DNA from: Linnemannia schmuckeri
Taxonomy: Eukaryota; Mortierellomycota; Mortierellomycetes; Mortierellales; Mortierellaceae
Assembly: GCA_029449235.1 (NCBI GenBank)
Contig: JANATG010000002.1
Location: 2,976,001 to 3,040,000 of the forward strand
Length of the DNA: 64,000 nt
Direction: 5' to 3'
A program made the translations under genes and the position numbers. Position 1 is the first letter of the stretch. The number at the start of each line of letters is the position of its first letter. Of this stretch, positions 44,762 through 58,019 are shown in pieces. The notes under the pieces were generated by a model that worked only from the letters and a program-made list of their open reading frames with translations, had not been told where the DNA came from and ran no database searches.

Positions 44762-47700
44762 ACAGCAGCAGCACCCGGGCAACCATGGACATAGACACAC
44801 GTACCCTCCTCCTCCCAATCAGAGTCAACAACATGCCCCCCCTCCTCCTTCTATCCAACAACAGCAGCAGCAACAGCAGCCCCTTCAGTCTCCTCCCCTT
44901 TCTCATCCTCACCCCATTGAGCATCCGCAGTCACAGCACCACCTCCAGCAGCAGCAGAACCACCACCATCACCAACGACAGCCCTCGCTGACCAACCCTC
45001 TCCAACCCCCCGATCATCGTCCATCGTCATCTCATTACTCCTCTTCTCCTTCTCTCCGTCCCCCTACCCCTTCCCATCCTCAAATGCTCAACCATCACCA
45101 CCATCCCAGAGTAGACCAAGGCCATCCGCAAGGTCAAATGCCTGAGCACCCCTATGCTCCTATTCCTCCTACCTCGTCTTCGTCTACTGCATCTTCTGCT
45201 CCTTCGTCTTCGTCTCATCAACCGACCTCACGGCAACAACAGCAACAACAACAAAAACAAGTCTCTGGGCAACAACAGCAACCTCGGCATCAACACCATG
45301 CTTCGATATCATCTACAGCCTCGTCTGACCACTTTGCAGAACATGGGCCTTCAAATCGTTATCCACACTCTCGCTCAGCCCCCTTTTCACCTGTCGGTCA
45401 TCCTACCACACCTACTAGTCACCCAGGAAGTGGGTCCTATCATATACCCGACTCTGGTCCACATGGTTCCGCTGCACCCATCAAAGTTTCACGTCTAGAG
45501 CGGCCATCGTATGACGATCTCGGAGCTAGAGCCAGGGAAGACGAACGACTCCAAGCGGATGGCAATTTTCACCAGCAAGGGCCTCCTTTATCGTCACACG
45601 CACACGGCTATGTTGGACATGAACAAGCGCACGGGCAAGGTCTCCCTCCTCACCAGCACCAGCACCAGCACCAGCAGCAGCAGCAAATGCAGCAAATGCA
45701 GCAACAGCAGGCTGGACCACCATCAGTGACAAGAGTCTTGGCACCAGGACAAGGACACCCCGAGAGCATGGAGCGGATAGACCCACGGCAGCAACAACAA
45801 GCACTGCACTCGAACCCGCCTCAGTCGCACCATGTCCGGCAACTCTCGCGGGAACAAATGCAGATGCGATCTCAGAGTCCGTTGAGTGGGTATCCGATGC
45901 GCGAAGTAGACCATCGCCAGGTAAGGAAGGATGGACAGGGAGAAAGCGAAGGCTTTTGTTTTGTTTTGATTATTCATCCGCTCACTCCTATTTTGTTTTT
46001 GGTGGCGATGAAGGTGATGTGGGCATGTTGTCGTATCGCATCCCAAAATGGAAATTAACCTCCAGCGTCTTAATTGATGTTATTATTTATTATTAGGCGC
46101 AAATAATGCAGCAAAGCCAAGGCGTACATCATCATCACTCGGACGAGCGACACCTTCAATATAGGAGGGAGCCAGTTGCGCAACCAGTACCAGCAGCAGG
46201 ATCAGTACCTGTGGAGAATGAGAGACCTCATCCAGGACAAGATCATTACCGCAGACAGGACCATCAACTGTCGTCACCACCCGAACGGATGCCCTATGAT
46301 GACAATCGACCTCCTGTTTCCTCGGACCAGCCTCATCAGCATCTTTCTCGGTCAATGCAACCCTCGCCTGGACACCCTGTGCCATACCAGGGAGGACCGC
46401 TTCAAAGCGTAGATCCACGATTTCAACATCACCGTCATCCTTCTGGTGCTCCTCTGCGGGAAGGTCATCTTGCACCGGAGGAGAGTCGTGGTCGTGATGC
46501 AGTGAGTTGTCTATTGTTCTTTTTTCTTAATTTATCCCATGCTACATCAATGTGATGAATAGCAATTCTGACCGGTTATTCTTCTCTCTCCTCCATTCAT
46601 TAATTAGACATACCTCCAGGATGAGAGGCTGCAGCAGTACCCTCTACAGAATCTTGCTCATCAGGATGGAGTTGATCCACGAAGGACACCAATCGCTCAA
46701 CAGCGCCCTGCCAGCGCAACGGAGAATGATCTCCGAGGAATACCACACGATCCTCGCTACCTGCCACCAGGACCACCACAGCACAACTCTGCATTTATCG
46801 GGCACGAGCATCGTGAGTCATACTCACAACACCCACAGGAGGCGTCGTCATTGCAGCCTGTCCCTGTGCGCCCAGTACCTGATGAAAGGCATCCGCAGCA
46901 CCTGTCACATATACACCGCGGATCCATGGACGCTGCTTACAACCCTATGCGTCATCCCCAGCAGGAGCCTTACCCTGTACAGACTGCTCATTCGCAGCAC
47001 GGCCCTCGTGATCCAGCGGTTGTTGGACAGCCTTCTCGCCATGTCCCGCCTCACCCTGGACATTCGCCCGAAGGACGTCGTCAGACCGATGAAAGCATGC
47101 CTCTTCATCACCAGAACCCGCCGCACCAACAGCAACAACTTCACCAGCATCAGCAGTCGCAATATCAGCCTCAGCAACCGCCTCAGCCTCAACATCAACA
47201 GCCTCACCAGTATTATGCCCAGCATCAACACCAACAAGGCTACGAGCACAAGCCAGTCCCTCAGGAACCTGAAAGTCATCACTCAGGAAGGAGTTCATTT
47301 TCATACCCGGCACCACCGCCACCTCCTTCATCGCAGACTTGGCAGGCTAGGGATTCAGAAGCCCTGGTTGAACAAGGTCGACCTATCGATCCCCGGTATC
47401 CCAGGCAAGACTCTGATATGCATCAAGGAGTTCACGGTAACCATGAGCAAGGGCATAGGGGTGTGATGGAGCCGATCGAACATCCTCCACCTGAGCGGAT
47501 GATACCCGGGCGCGAACCACCATCGACCATGGCCCAACCCTCTTTCCCTCCCAACGGTCAGCCACCATTTGCTGCAGGACCGGAGTCAATTCGTAACGGT
47601 TTGGTGTCACCTCGAGACGGAATCTTCAACGAGACATCTGGCTCCGCACGGTCCCTTTCACCAGACCCAGCTCAGATGGGTCGAAAGCGTGGAAGGCGGC

Positions 47701-50700
47701 CAAGGTCAAAGCTCGATGTCGACATTACAAGCCCTGTGCCCGTAGTGAACTCTCCAAGCACTCTTGTGTCAAGACCTGGCTCTGAGAGTGTCCCAGAACA
47801 ACAGGCGTTGGCCAAAAAGCGGGCGCGAAAGTCAAAACCAGATCCGGAAGTTCCTCAGCGGAATCTAAATGTTGGAACACATGACCCGTATCAACAAGGC
47901 TTTGTTCATGCGGATTTTGTGATGGACAACATGAAACAGGATCCCGCAAGCCATTATCCCGCAAGTGACGATAACCAGCTTAACTCAAGGAACGGCCGTC
48001 GCATGGACATAGATCATGGACAAGCGATCAACGGCCACCATGAGCTACCTGGCCAAGATGTAGTTCATCAGGACAAGCGTTATTTGGAGGATGATGTAAG
48101 GCAACGATCTGAACCGCGGTACGAGCGCCAGCACCCACCTTTTGATGATATGGCGAATCGCCCGCCAGGAAATTTCGCGCCAGGATCTGTTGAGGAGTTT
48201 GAGCACATTCAAAGACTTCGGCAGCAGCAGGAGCAGCGGCCACCAGAACAGTACTTGCAGCACCAACAGCTTCCTGAACAGCATCGGCAACAGTACTCGC
48301 ATCCACAAGATCCAGGTTCTCCCAAGCGGTATGAGAATGGCCAAGTCCACTCTCAGAGTCTCGAATCGCGTTCTAGACATGGACCAGTTGAAGCTCATGG
48401 TCAAGCTGCAGCTCAGCCACCGGAGCCTACAGGAAAGGAGCCTGAGACGGTGCATCTTCTTGAGGCTGACGTGGCAAACGCTCTTGTCAACATCCAGCAC
48501 GAGAACAGATTCCAGTCACCTGACGGTGCATCCTACCCCGAAAGTGATCCCAACAAACGCCTTCGACTCGAGTCTCCTGGCCACCCCATCGATCCACATA
48601 CAGGTCACGTCCACCACCGAGCTTATCCTCCGCAGGCTGATCCACACGCGGCCCCAGCTCCAGTTCTAGAGCCCGTCGCTGTCGGTCGTCGTGATTTGGC
48701 TCAGGATGAGCAGGACACTGCCATCATCTTACAGAGCATGATGAACAACCGACAGGCTATGGAGCAGGGTGACCCGTCTCTTCTGCATCAAGGACAGGCA
48801 CTTCACGAGTCCCAGCACGCAGACTTTTCTAATGGATATCCGCCTCGACCAGTTTCACCGCGAGCTCGAGCTGCGTCTCAACATGGCGATCCTCTACAGC
48901 ACCAGGCCCGTCATCCTCAGCATGGTGATTATCCGCCTGTTGACTCACATCCATATGACCGCCAACTGCAGGACCCACCAATGCAGTCACCTCATCCGCC
49001 TTATGGACACGGTCAAGCATACCCACCAGGCAACCCAGCCCAACTCGATCCTCACCATCGCCCAGTGAGTGACGCCACACAGTCCATGCATCCATCGCAG
49101 CGTGGTCCAGAGACATTCCATGATCATGGCGGAGAACATAATGGAGTCTATCATCCTTCTGCTCCTTATCCTATGGGTATGTTATCTTTTCAGCGTCATA
49201 ATCTACAGAAGTCTGTAGAAGCATTTCACTATGAGTTCACGGTGCACTGACACCCTTTTTTAAATTTTTACATTGGTTATTAGATCCCGTTGAGAGAGAT
49301 GCCACAGGACGACCAAGACGATCTTCCAGCAACAACGCTCCATATGCTCCTGGTGTTATGCAGCAGAACGACCAATGGCGTGCAGGATCTCCTCCCCGTG
49401 GAAGAAGCGGTATGGTTGAGCCTAATTACACCGGTCATTCCATGGATCAACAACAATCTCACCAACACCATACCCAGCCCCTTGTGCAGCCCCACTCACA
49501 CATTCACGCAGCTCCTCAGGGACATTTGCCTGCTGATCGCCCCGACAGCCGTGGTCAGCCTCCTCTTTCTCACCCATATGAGGGAGATACTACTGCCACC
49601 CCTGTCAGTCAAGAGTTGGCCGCAGGCGCAAGCGTATCTTCAACTCCAGTCAAGACCAAGGTGCGAGGTAAAGGAAAATCTAAAGCTAGTGGGATGATCT
49701 CTCCAGAGGCCGCCGAGCGGCCCGATGTTGTCATGTCTGAGTCAAGGCCTCCTACAAATGAGCGCGACTATGATCCTCGAATGCAGCAGCAATACCCACC
49801 ATCCCAGGAGCATGGAATGCCCTTCCACCCGCCTCAGCCTACTAGTCAGGCGAAGTTGCAACCCTCAAATACCCCGCTTCATTTTGGACAAGAAGCGAAA
49901 CCTGAAACTGGAATATCTTACAAGGAAGAGCCATCCGGAGGGAAGACGGAAACAAAGTCGACAGCGTCATTAGGAAAGCGCCTCGCGACCCCAAGCGAAG
50001 GTGTCAACGGACCATCTCAAACCGCAGTCAGTCAAGGAGTACCACCCCCCGAGCGGCCAGCTCCTAACAGCCTTCTCTTTGGCTCTGGTATGATCTTGGT
50101 CAAGAAACTGCATGATGCCTCTGGTTACGGTACTTCCTCGGGCTCGGAGGGTTCGACCAAGTTCCCACCGTCGCAACTCTCGATCAAGACTGGGTACGAT
50201 CTGGGCAAGGTTGCCGGTCCCGCTTCATCTACGTTTTCGCCATCGACGCCCCTTTCCGCAGTGGCTACAGCCCTTGCAGTGAAGAAGAAGCGCTCCAAGC
50301 TGATCGACATCAAGGATGAAGTGATTTCTACCTCACCAGGGGCTGGACATGGCAAGAACGATCCTCTGCCCCCACCCCCACCTCCTACCAAGGGTAAGGG
50401 TGGCAACCGCGGTCGGAAGGGTCTCGTCCTGGTCGGAAGCACGGATGCGGATATTGAAAGAAGCAACCAGATTACTCGATCAGGAGGTCCAGCTTGGCTG
50501 ATGATGGGGACGAACGCTGCGTCAAGCTCATCGAATGGATCTTCCTCGACAAGTGCTTCAGCTACCGCGTCTCTCGCTGCTGGTGGCCCAACCTCTGCCA
50601 CAAGCGCTTCGGGTCCCGCTGATGGCCCAGGAATCCGCCGGAGGGCACCCCTGTCGCCATCAACGCTGTTGATAGAGAATGACAAGCGCAAGCCTAAGCG

Positions 50701-52448
50701 GATCAAGATCGACGACAAGGATGTTCGCCAGGTTCAGCGAACTTCCTCGACTCTTACCGATGCTACCGATTTTGACAGGAAGGACAACATTTCCAGCGCC
50801 AGAAAGTCGGTCGACGATGACGAGATCGATAGCAACACTGAGAGCGCTGGGGGCGATTGCTGTTCGAATGGTATGGGCTCTCAAAGGAGACGTTTGCCAG
50901 AGGAAGACGATGAAGATTTGGGAGAAGAAGAAGTCAGCAGAGGAACCGCGGGCAACGGAGCTCATGGACGCCGTCAGAGCCAAGGCCAGAATCAAAGCCA
51001 AAGCCAGCCCCAAAGCCAGGAGCAAGGTGGTCAGGCTCTCAGCCAGGCCGCTGCAGGAGCCAAATCCATGAAGCGCAAGTCGAACGCAAGCCTTGCTGGT
51101 ACCCAGCTCAGCAAAAAGGCCAAGGAGAAATCCAAGGCTGTCGATTCAGATGTGGAACCGCCAATGAAAACGAATGGAAAAACTGAACCTCTGCAGCCCT
51201 TGGGAAGCTCGGTTGTGATGGGGATCCCACTGAAGAGAAGTCTGTCCATCAGTGGTTCAGGAGCTGCGACGCCTTCAGGAGACACGGAGATAGAGTCTGA
51301 CTTGGCCATGGAGGACGACATCAAGTGCCCGCATATCTTCGGACTTGACTCGGAGTCTGAGCACGAAATTGAGGAGGGACCTGATGATGATGCAGGCGAT
51401 GACGATGATGGCAAGAGTGCAGTGTCGACCCCCGGCAAGCCAAATGGTTCTTCTGACCAGGCTGGAAGCAGCAGCAGTAGCAGTAGCAAGGTGGAAGGCG
51501 CGCTTGATCCTTTAGATCCCCTTCAAGTGCAAGGATTGAAGTGGGTCAAGACACTTGGCATGTCGGAGAAAGCCTGGGTAAATATTTGCTTCTTAGATGC
51601 TATTGTCATTGACTTTTGTACAGTCAGTTGTCCTGTGTCAGTCATCTAACGTTTCGTGTTTATTTAATTTGGATGGCAATAGGAGGAGACATTCAGGACG
51701 TACGAGAGAGTCAAGAGACTCAAAGAGCTCAAGAACCGTCAGCCTGTCCGGAAGCGAGACGCCATCTTGGCAGCGATCCTCTACATTGTCTGCCGTGACG
51801 AAGGATCTCCTCGTACGTTTTCAGAGATCTGTACCGCCTCGGGTGTGAGAAGAGGCGATATCGGTGCCTACTACCGATTGATGCTCAAGGTCCTCAAGCC
51901 CTCCAAGGCGTTCACTGCCAGCGCCCGTGACACCGATGCCGAAGCCTTCATGGTACACGCTACTTCCTTTTATTGTTGATTCTGTTTTGAAGGAATGTTA
52001 CTCTTAGGAACAGGTGCTAATGCTGATTTCTTATTTCTTTTGTCAATGAAAATAGACTCGCTGGTGTGAGTCCCTTTCTTTGCCACCACAGGTCCGACAG
52101 GCAGCGATCCACGTATTTAGCCTTGCCAACACACTGAACTTGACATCTGGCAAATGCCCTTCGTCCGTTGGAGCAGCAGCGATCTACCTGTGCATCTTTT
52201 CGTGGAACAACGCCCGTCGCCTAGCGCGGTGCAAGCGGTACCAGTGCCCTGGCTGTCAGGGTCTGGTTTCGACGGAGCATCCGGGTGCCGACCAGGACGA
52301 AGGATGGATCCGGAAAGAGCAGAAGGATGTTGCGGTTGCTGTTGGCGTTGTGAGCGCGACATTGATGGGTTGTTTCCGCAACCTGGCTCCCGAATCTGAT
52401 CGGTTGGTGCCTGCTGACTTTTTGCGTGCTGCCGAGGAGGGTGTTTGA
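44139..52448 (+). CDS. Giant Q/H/P-rich protein with C-terminal TFIIB-like core
   Basis: Six exons (44139-45920, 46097-46501, 46608-49176, 49284-51577, 51683-51952, 52056-52448) join in phase to give 2570 residues. Residues 1 to ~2330 are low-complexity (Q, H, P, S) with a 29-residue polyQ run (183-211), an AT-hook-like KRGRRPRSK, basic nuclear-signal patches and acidic runs. Residues ~2335-2570 match the TFIIB core: RKRDAILAAILYIVCRDEGSPRTFSEIC (first cyclin repeat), then TRWCESLSLPPQVRQAAIHV, KCPSSVGAAAIYLC and LVPADF (second repeat). TFIIB itself is ~320 residues with an N-terminal zinc ribbon; none is seen here. Instead C-x4-C-x2-C (2499-2507) is inserted in repeat two. A promoter-binding or general-factor-like role is inference. 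Confidence 0.83.
44685..44771 (+). repeat. (CAG/CAA)29 polyglutamine tract
   Basis: 29 consecutive glutamine codons of mixed CAG/CAA in exon 1 of the TFIIB-like gene. Several shorter tracts of the same kind lie within 1 kb on both sides. Confidence 0.95.
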
Positions 52449-52660
52449 GAGACTGCTTGCTGTCTCTTGTGTCTCATGAATTAAAATATGCAAAAAAGCA
52501 ATATATGTGGCGGCATTTACGGGCTGTGTGATGGAAATGCAAAATTGAATGTGTATTATGGAACTTTTTAAAGAACAATGAGAGAAAGTGAAGAGGAATG
52601 AAGAACAAGGAAAAGGATGAGGAGAAAAGCTGTAAGAGAACAAGGTGAGAAAAATAATGT

Positions 52661-54319
52661 CTACTTCTTGACGCCGACGATGGCCTTTTGGCGCTCTGGT
52701 ATCCTGTCCTTGAGGTTCTCCTGTTTGGTATGTTTCCTGACATTCTCCTCCTTCGTCTTTCTCGAGTTGATCATAATCGACTTTCTCTGAGTAGCCGTCT
52801 TGACAGATTTGGGGACATTGCGATGACGATTGATACGACGAATCTCGGGGACGTTTGCAAATTTCTCCTTGAGCTTCTCTGCGTACTCCAAATGAGCGCG
52901 TTCACGGTAGTCGCGGACGCCCATCTTTTCGGAGGCCCGGGCTTTCCAGAGACGGACGTTTCCGTCATCGGAGCCCGAGACGACGAATTTGTTGTCCATG
53001 GTGTAGATGACGGAGAAGACACGTTGCATGCGGTTAGTGTGGTAGATGTCGCGAGAGTGGCCCTGGCGGGCGTTGAAGAGGCGGACTGTGCGGTCGTAAG
53101 ATCCGGTGACGATTTCTTCTCCTGTTGGCGAGTAATCCACCGACATGCTTTTTTTTTTTTGTTGAAAAGTAGAGGTAGGTATTGGTTTGTTAGTTGTCAA
53201 TGTCCTCTCAGATTAATTACAGACAATATTGCTTGGCCGCTGTAGATAAATAGAAGATAAAAACTCATCTGAAATAATTATTGTTTCATATCACAAAAAA
53301 AAAAAAAGAAACTTACACGGCGGAGACGTGATCTTTGAGGATGTTCTGAGCCTTATCCATCTTGCGCATATCGAATCCATAGACATTATGATCTTCATTG
53401 GCGGCGACAAAGTTGAAGGCCTCCATGGGGTTCCAAGCAATCGCATTCGTCCTCATAGCCAGGATAAGCTTTGTGATCGGCTGAGAAGTACGAAGATCAT
53501 AAAGGATAATCGTCCGGTCAGATCCTGTGGATGCCAAAATGTTGGTCTCGGTCTGGTTGAACTTGACAGTGTTGATGGTATCGACCCCCCAGTTGAGGGT
53601 CTGAACAGGCTCGGCACGGTCATGGTCCCAGATATCGATTTCCGAACCAGAGGTAGCAAACATGTTGTCGGATCGATGGTGCGAGATCCCCGAAAAGGCG
53701 TTCTTGCCCGTAAAAGTCGCCACCGGCAAATGGACCGACTTGGAATGACTATCCTCCAACGCCACAGTAGGATCCCAAATCTTGATCGTCCGATCATTCG
53801 AGCAACTCATAAACCGATTACCCTCCAAAAAGCTCGACACTCCCGTGATCATCGCCTTATGAGCCTGGGTATTCCAGACCGACTTTTGATCACTCAAAGA
53901 CCAAAGTCTCAAATCACCATCTCCACCTCCCGAAACCAACCAATCCAGTTTGCCAGGGTGCTTGGCCATGGCATAGACACCATCGACGTGACCCGAAAGG
54001 GCTCCAACGAAAGGTTTGGCGAACATGCGTTCGACTTTTGTGGCGTTGAGGGCTCGAGTGTATTCGCGGGCCTTCTCGAAGGGGTGGAGGGATGGGTCGA
54101 GGTTGCGTTGGAGTTTGTGGATGTCGTTTGAGCGCGAGCGGGTTTGATCCTCTGCAGACCGAGAAAGAACTTTTACTTTCTAGAAAATGAGTCGTATCGA
54201 TAAAGTCGGAGAGGGACGGAAAAATAATGATGTTAGAGGATTTGTAAAGGAAGAAGGGTTGAGTATAATTCAACGGAAAAGACTCGAGAGCAACAGGGTA
54301 CGAGGTTGAAACATACCAT
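52661..54319 (-). CDS. SOF1: SOF1/DCAF13 WD-repeat ribosome biogenesis factor
   Basis: Three exons (54319-54317, 54179-53317, 53147-52661) give 450 residues, matching human DCAF13 (445). The first coding exon contains only the ATG; the protein continues KVKVLSRS as in animals (MKVKMLSRN). Landmarks: LHPFEKAREYTRALNATKVERMFAKPF, WD repeats (GGGDGDLRLW, NDRTIKIWD, SDRTIILYDLR, SYDRTVRLF, SDDGNVRLWKA), and the Sof1 C-terminal domain (YAEKLKEKFANVPEIRRINRHRNVPKSV). It is a U3 snoRNP/SSU-processome component for 18S rRNA maturation. The acceptor of intron 2 follows an A run (AAAAAAAG|C). It is divergent from NOC2 across 508 bp. Confidence 0.94.
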
Positions 54320-54827
54320 GGTAAAAGGTGTGATATGTAGATAAAGGGCAGGTGTGGTGAAGGGGGTGTTGTTGGCTGCGGTGATGGGAGTAAGTAAGAG
54401 AAAGGAGGAGGGGAAGGAGAAGGGCCGAAAGCGTTCTGATGCGGTGTGGGTGAGGAGAGGGTTGTTGCAGTGGTTTGAAGTTGTCCAAGGTTGAAAGGGG
54501 AGGTTGCAATGAAAAGCAGGCACAGACACACAGTCAAGTCAAGGCAACAAGGCAAAGCCAGCCCTGTGCAGAAAAAAGAAAAAAAAAAAAAACGTCAACA
54601 GAGGCTAAGCCACTCGACGACTGTTTTGATTTTTTTTTTTTCTCGTTCGCACACTTGTCACACACCAGTGGGTACACCTTGTTTTTACGCTTCTTTTTTG
54701 TCTACAACCTCTGTCGTCCATCGTCAACACATCGTCCACCTCCCATCACACGACACGGCAACACACACTTCTTTCCCTTCTTCCCTCTCTTTACCTTACT
54801 CACCCTTCCTATTAACATAACGACATA
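54320..54827. promoter_or_regulatory. Divergent promoter, SOF1 / NOC2
   Basis: 508 bp between two ribosome-biogenesis gene starts. I searched by eye for the yeast PAC (GCGATGAG) and RRPE motifs and did not find clear copies. A/T runs and C/T-rich leader sequence are present. Confidence 0.5.
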
Positions 54828-57446
54828 ATGGCAAAGGCAAAGAAGGCGACTATCAAGTTCCAAAAGAACCACCTCAAGGGCGCTATCGAGCAGCGTAGAA
54901 AGAAACAAAAGGCCACCCAAATTTACAAGAAGCGAAACCCCAAGAAGTTTGGCCGTGGTGCCAACGCTGGTGCTTCTAGCAGCAACGGCGGCGATGAGGG
55001 CGAGGAAGATGATGGTGCCCAAGAGGAAGAGGAGGAGAAGCAGGACTCTGGAGACGAGAAGTAAGTCTTTACTTTTCAATTGATATCTCAATTGCAACTT
55101 GTAATGATTTGTTGCTGTTCAATTGCTAACAAGCACTTTAAATGAAAACAAAAACAGGTCGAAGGATATGGGAGTGGACGAGTTCTTCAATAACGGCCTG
55201 GACTCGGATTCTGAAGAAGAGCCCGAATCCGACAACGAAGACTTTGCCGGGATCGACACCATTGTTGAAGAAGATGATGGCTCAGACATGGAGACCCCTA
55301 CCCCCAAGAAACAAACCCCCGCCCAGAAGAAGAAGCAGGATGCCAAGGAGGAGGCAGCCAAAAAGATTCAGCTTGATGCCCTGAAGGAGAAGGATCCCGA
55401 GTTCTACAAATACTTGCAGGAAAACGATCAGGAGCTGCTCGAGTTTGAAGGCGAGATGGAGGATCTTGTGAGTGAGGAGGAGGATGAGGATGACGACGAG
55501 GAGGGTGACGAGGAGATGGAGATTGATACTGATGAGGATATGGAAGCAGAGGAGGAGCAACCCAAGAAGGTAGGAAGGACTTTTTGATTGAAATTCGTCG
55601 ACAAATTTGCGTCACTGCATTAATTGACCACGATGCTAACTCCTTTTTTCTTTTTGCGACAACAACTCATCAGAAGAAGGGAAAGAAGGCAGTGGTCGAG
55701 GAGGAGGAGACTATGGACGGAATCCCATTGGTGACCAAGGATATGGTTGCAGCATGGCAGTCGGCTCTTGTGGAGAAGCACTCGCTCAGGGCTCTCCGCC
55801 GTCTCTTGCTCGCCTTCCGTGCCGGCGCTCATTTGCATGATGCCGAGGATGACAGGACCTACGCCTACAAGATCAACAGCCCCATTGTCTTCAACAAGTT
55901 GGTCGTCACCTGTTTGAAGCACGTCATCCCCACACTGGACCACCATCTTCCTATTCAGACCACCTCAGGAGGCAAGCCCAAGCCCGTCAATTCTGGATCC
56001 AAATACGCTACCTTGCAACCCTTGGTCAAGTCCTTCCTCCAGAACACCTTGTTTTTGCTCAAGGAGTTGACTGACCAGGAGATGATCTACTTTGTCATCC
56101 GTGAGTCAGAGAAGGCCATCCGCTACCTCGTCGGCTTTCCCAAGATCGCCAAGGACCTTTTGAAGGTACTTTCTTGACTTCTTTCTCTTATTTGTGTATG
56201 TATTGTTGATCTGTCATGTATGGAGTACCAAAGCTAACAATTTTTTGCCGTAATTTATTATTGCGAATGAAAATAGCATTTGTTGTTCTTGTGGTCGACA
56301 GCAACGGACCGTGTGCGTATTATCTCGTTCTTGACGATTCGCACGATTTGCTTGCAGTTGGGACCTACATACTTGGACTTGTCGTTGAAGGGCGTGTACT
56401 TGACCTTTGTCCGCTACGCCAAGACGACGACGATGCACACGTTGCCCAACCTGCACTTGATGCAGAACTGTGTTGCTCAACTCTATGGCATGGATTTCGA
56501 CCGCTCGTACCAGCACGGATTTGTTTATGTTCGTCAGTTGGCGATTCATCTCCGCAATGCCGTCCTGGTCAAGACCAAGGAGTCGTTCAAGGCTGTTTAC
56601 AACTGGCAGTACCTCCACTGCTTGGGTCTTTGGGCTCAGGTTATCTCGACACACGCCCTCAGCTCTGCAGGACAACCTACTGCTCTTCACGCCTTGATTT
56701 ACCCCCTTGTCCAGGTCTCGCTCGGAGCCCTCCGCCTGATCCCCACCTCGACCTACTACCCCCTTCGGTTCCAGATTATTCGCAACCTGATCCAGTTGAT
56801 CGAGAACACTGGCACGTTTATCCCCTTGGCTCCCTTCCTGTTTGAAGTTCTCGAGGGTGGAGAGATGAAGCGCCCTGGTCGCAAGGGCACTTTGAAGCCA
56901 CTGGAGTGGGACTTGGGATTCAAGTGCAGCAAGGACTACAAGGGATCGCGTGTCTACCAGGACGGTACAGGAGAGCAGGTGTATGAGTTGATGACAGAGT
57001 ACTATGCGCTGTTCAGCACATCGATCTCGTTCCCCGAGTTGGCGATCCCCGCGATTGTGCAGTTGAAGCGGTTTATCAAGAAGTCGAGCCTGGTCAAGTT
57101 GACCAAGCAATTTGCCGGATTGGTCGAGAAGTTGGAGCAGAACTCGCGTTTTGTGGAAGGAGAGAGGAACAAGGCTGATTTCTCGCCTAGTGATGCTGCC
57201 GGCGTGTCGGGCTTCTTGAGACACCAGGATAAGGAGAAGACCCCCCTGGGCGCGTACTGGAAGGGTGTCAAACGGAGTGTGATGGCTAAGCGCAAGATGA
57301 TTGAGGAGGCGCGTAAGGACCGGGCGGAGCGTGAGGACAAGGATAGCTCTTCAAGGAATAGCAAGGCCGAGGAGGAGGACGAAGATGAATCGATGGATGA
57401 GGATGATTTGGAGGAGATTGAGGATGAGGACGAGGATAGCGAATAG
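54828..57446 (+). CDS. NOC2: NOC2 nucleolar complex protein
   Basis: Four exons (54828-55060, 55158-55569, 55674-56165, 56277-57446) give 768 residues, the usual family size. The N-terminus is basic (KATIKFQKNHLKGAIEQRRKKQK) and then strongly acidic. The NOC2 domain includes TLQPLVKSFLQNTLFLLKELTDQEM, LWSTATDRVRIISFLTIRTI, YGMDFDRSYQHGFVYVRQLAIHLRNA, CLGLWAQVISTHA, YYPLRFQIIRNLIQL, and TLKPLEWDLGFKCSKDYKGSRVYQDG. The tail is acidic. Noc2 binds Noc1 or Noc3 and is needed for pre-60S transport in the nucleus. Identity is secure. Confidence 0.94.
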
Positions 57447-58019
57447 AATCTTTAAGCACTTTTAGAAGGAGCAGGATTGGGCGAAGAAGGTGCGGACAGG
57501 GCGCTTTGTTTTGTTGATTGAGAGGACGGGCCGTAATTCTATGGCGGCTCATTATTCTTTTTTTGCATCCTGGCACGGCCCTCCGTCTTCTCTGCCTTTT
57601 TTTATTTGTTTTGTACTCCTCAACCACTCTCCTTTCTTCTACTCACATGCACATTAACTGCACAAACAACACTACTAGCAACAATTCATTCACTATTTTT
57701 TTTTTCAACCACGCATGCATTTCATACATAAATTTTCTTTTTATCATTTGTTTACTTTTTGTCATCTTTTATCCTCCTTCACTTTGCCTGCCGGCTTCAG
57801 GTACATAGGACCCTTGTACACATTTGTGTACATCGCACAACACATTGCACAACATATGGCAGGGAGGCAGCGTGGTGGCTGTAGGGGGTAGAGTTTGGAT
57901 TGTTGACTGGTATGGCTGGCTGGCCAATGAGGATGTCTATGTTGCGTAAGGTTTGCCTTTTTTTTTTGTTTACTTTGATACAGGGTAACCTTTTTTTTTT
58001 TTTTTGAAGTTGTGGAGAA

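Noticed and set aside
46552..47466. 304-codon frame overlapping the TFIIB-like gene
   Set aside because: It is a shifted-frame shadow of exon 3, whose own frame is continuous with exons 2 and 4.
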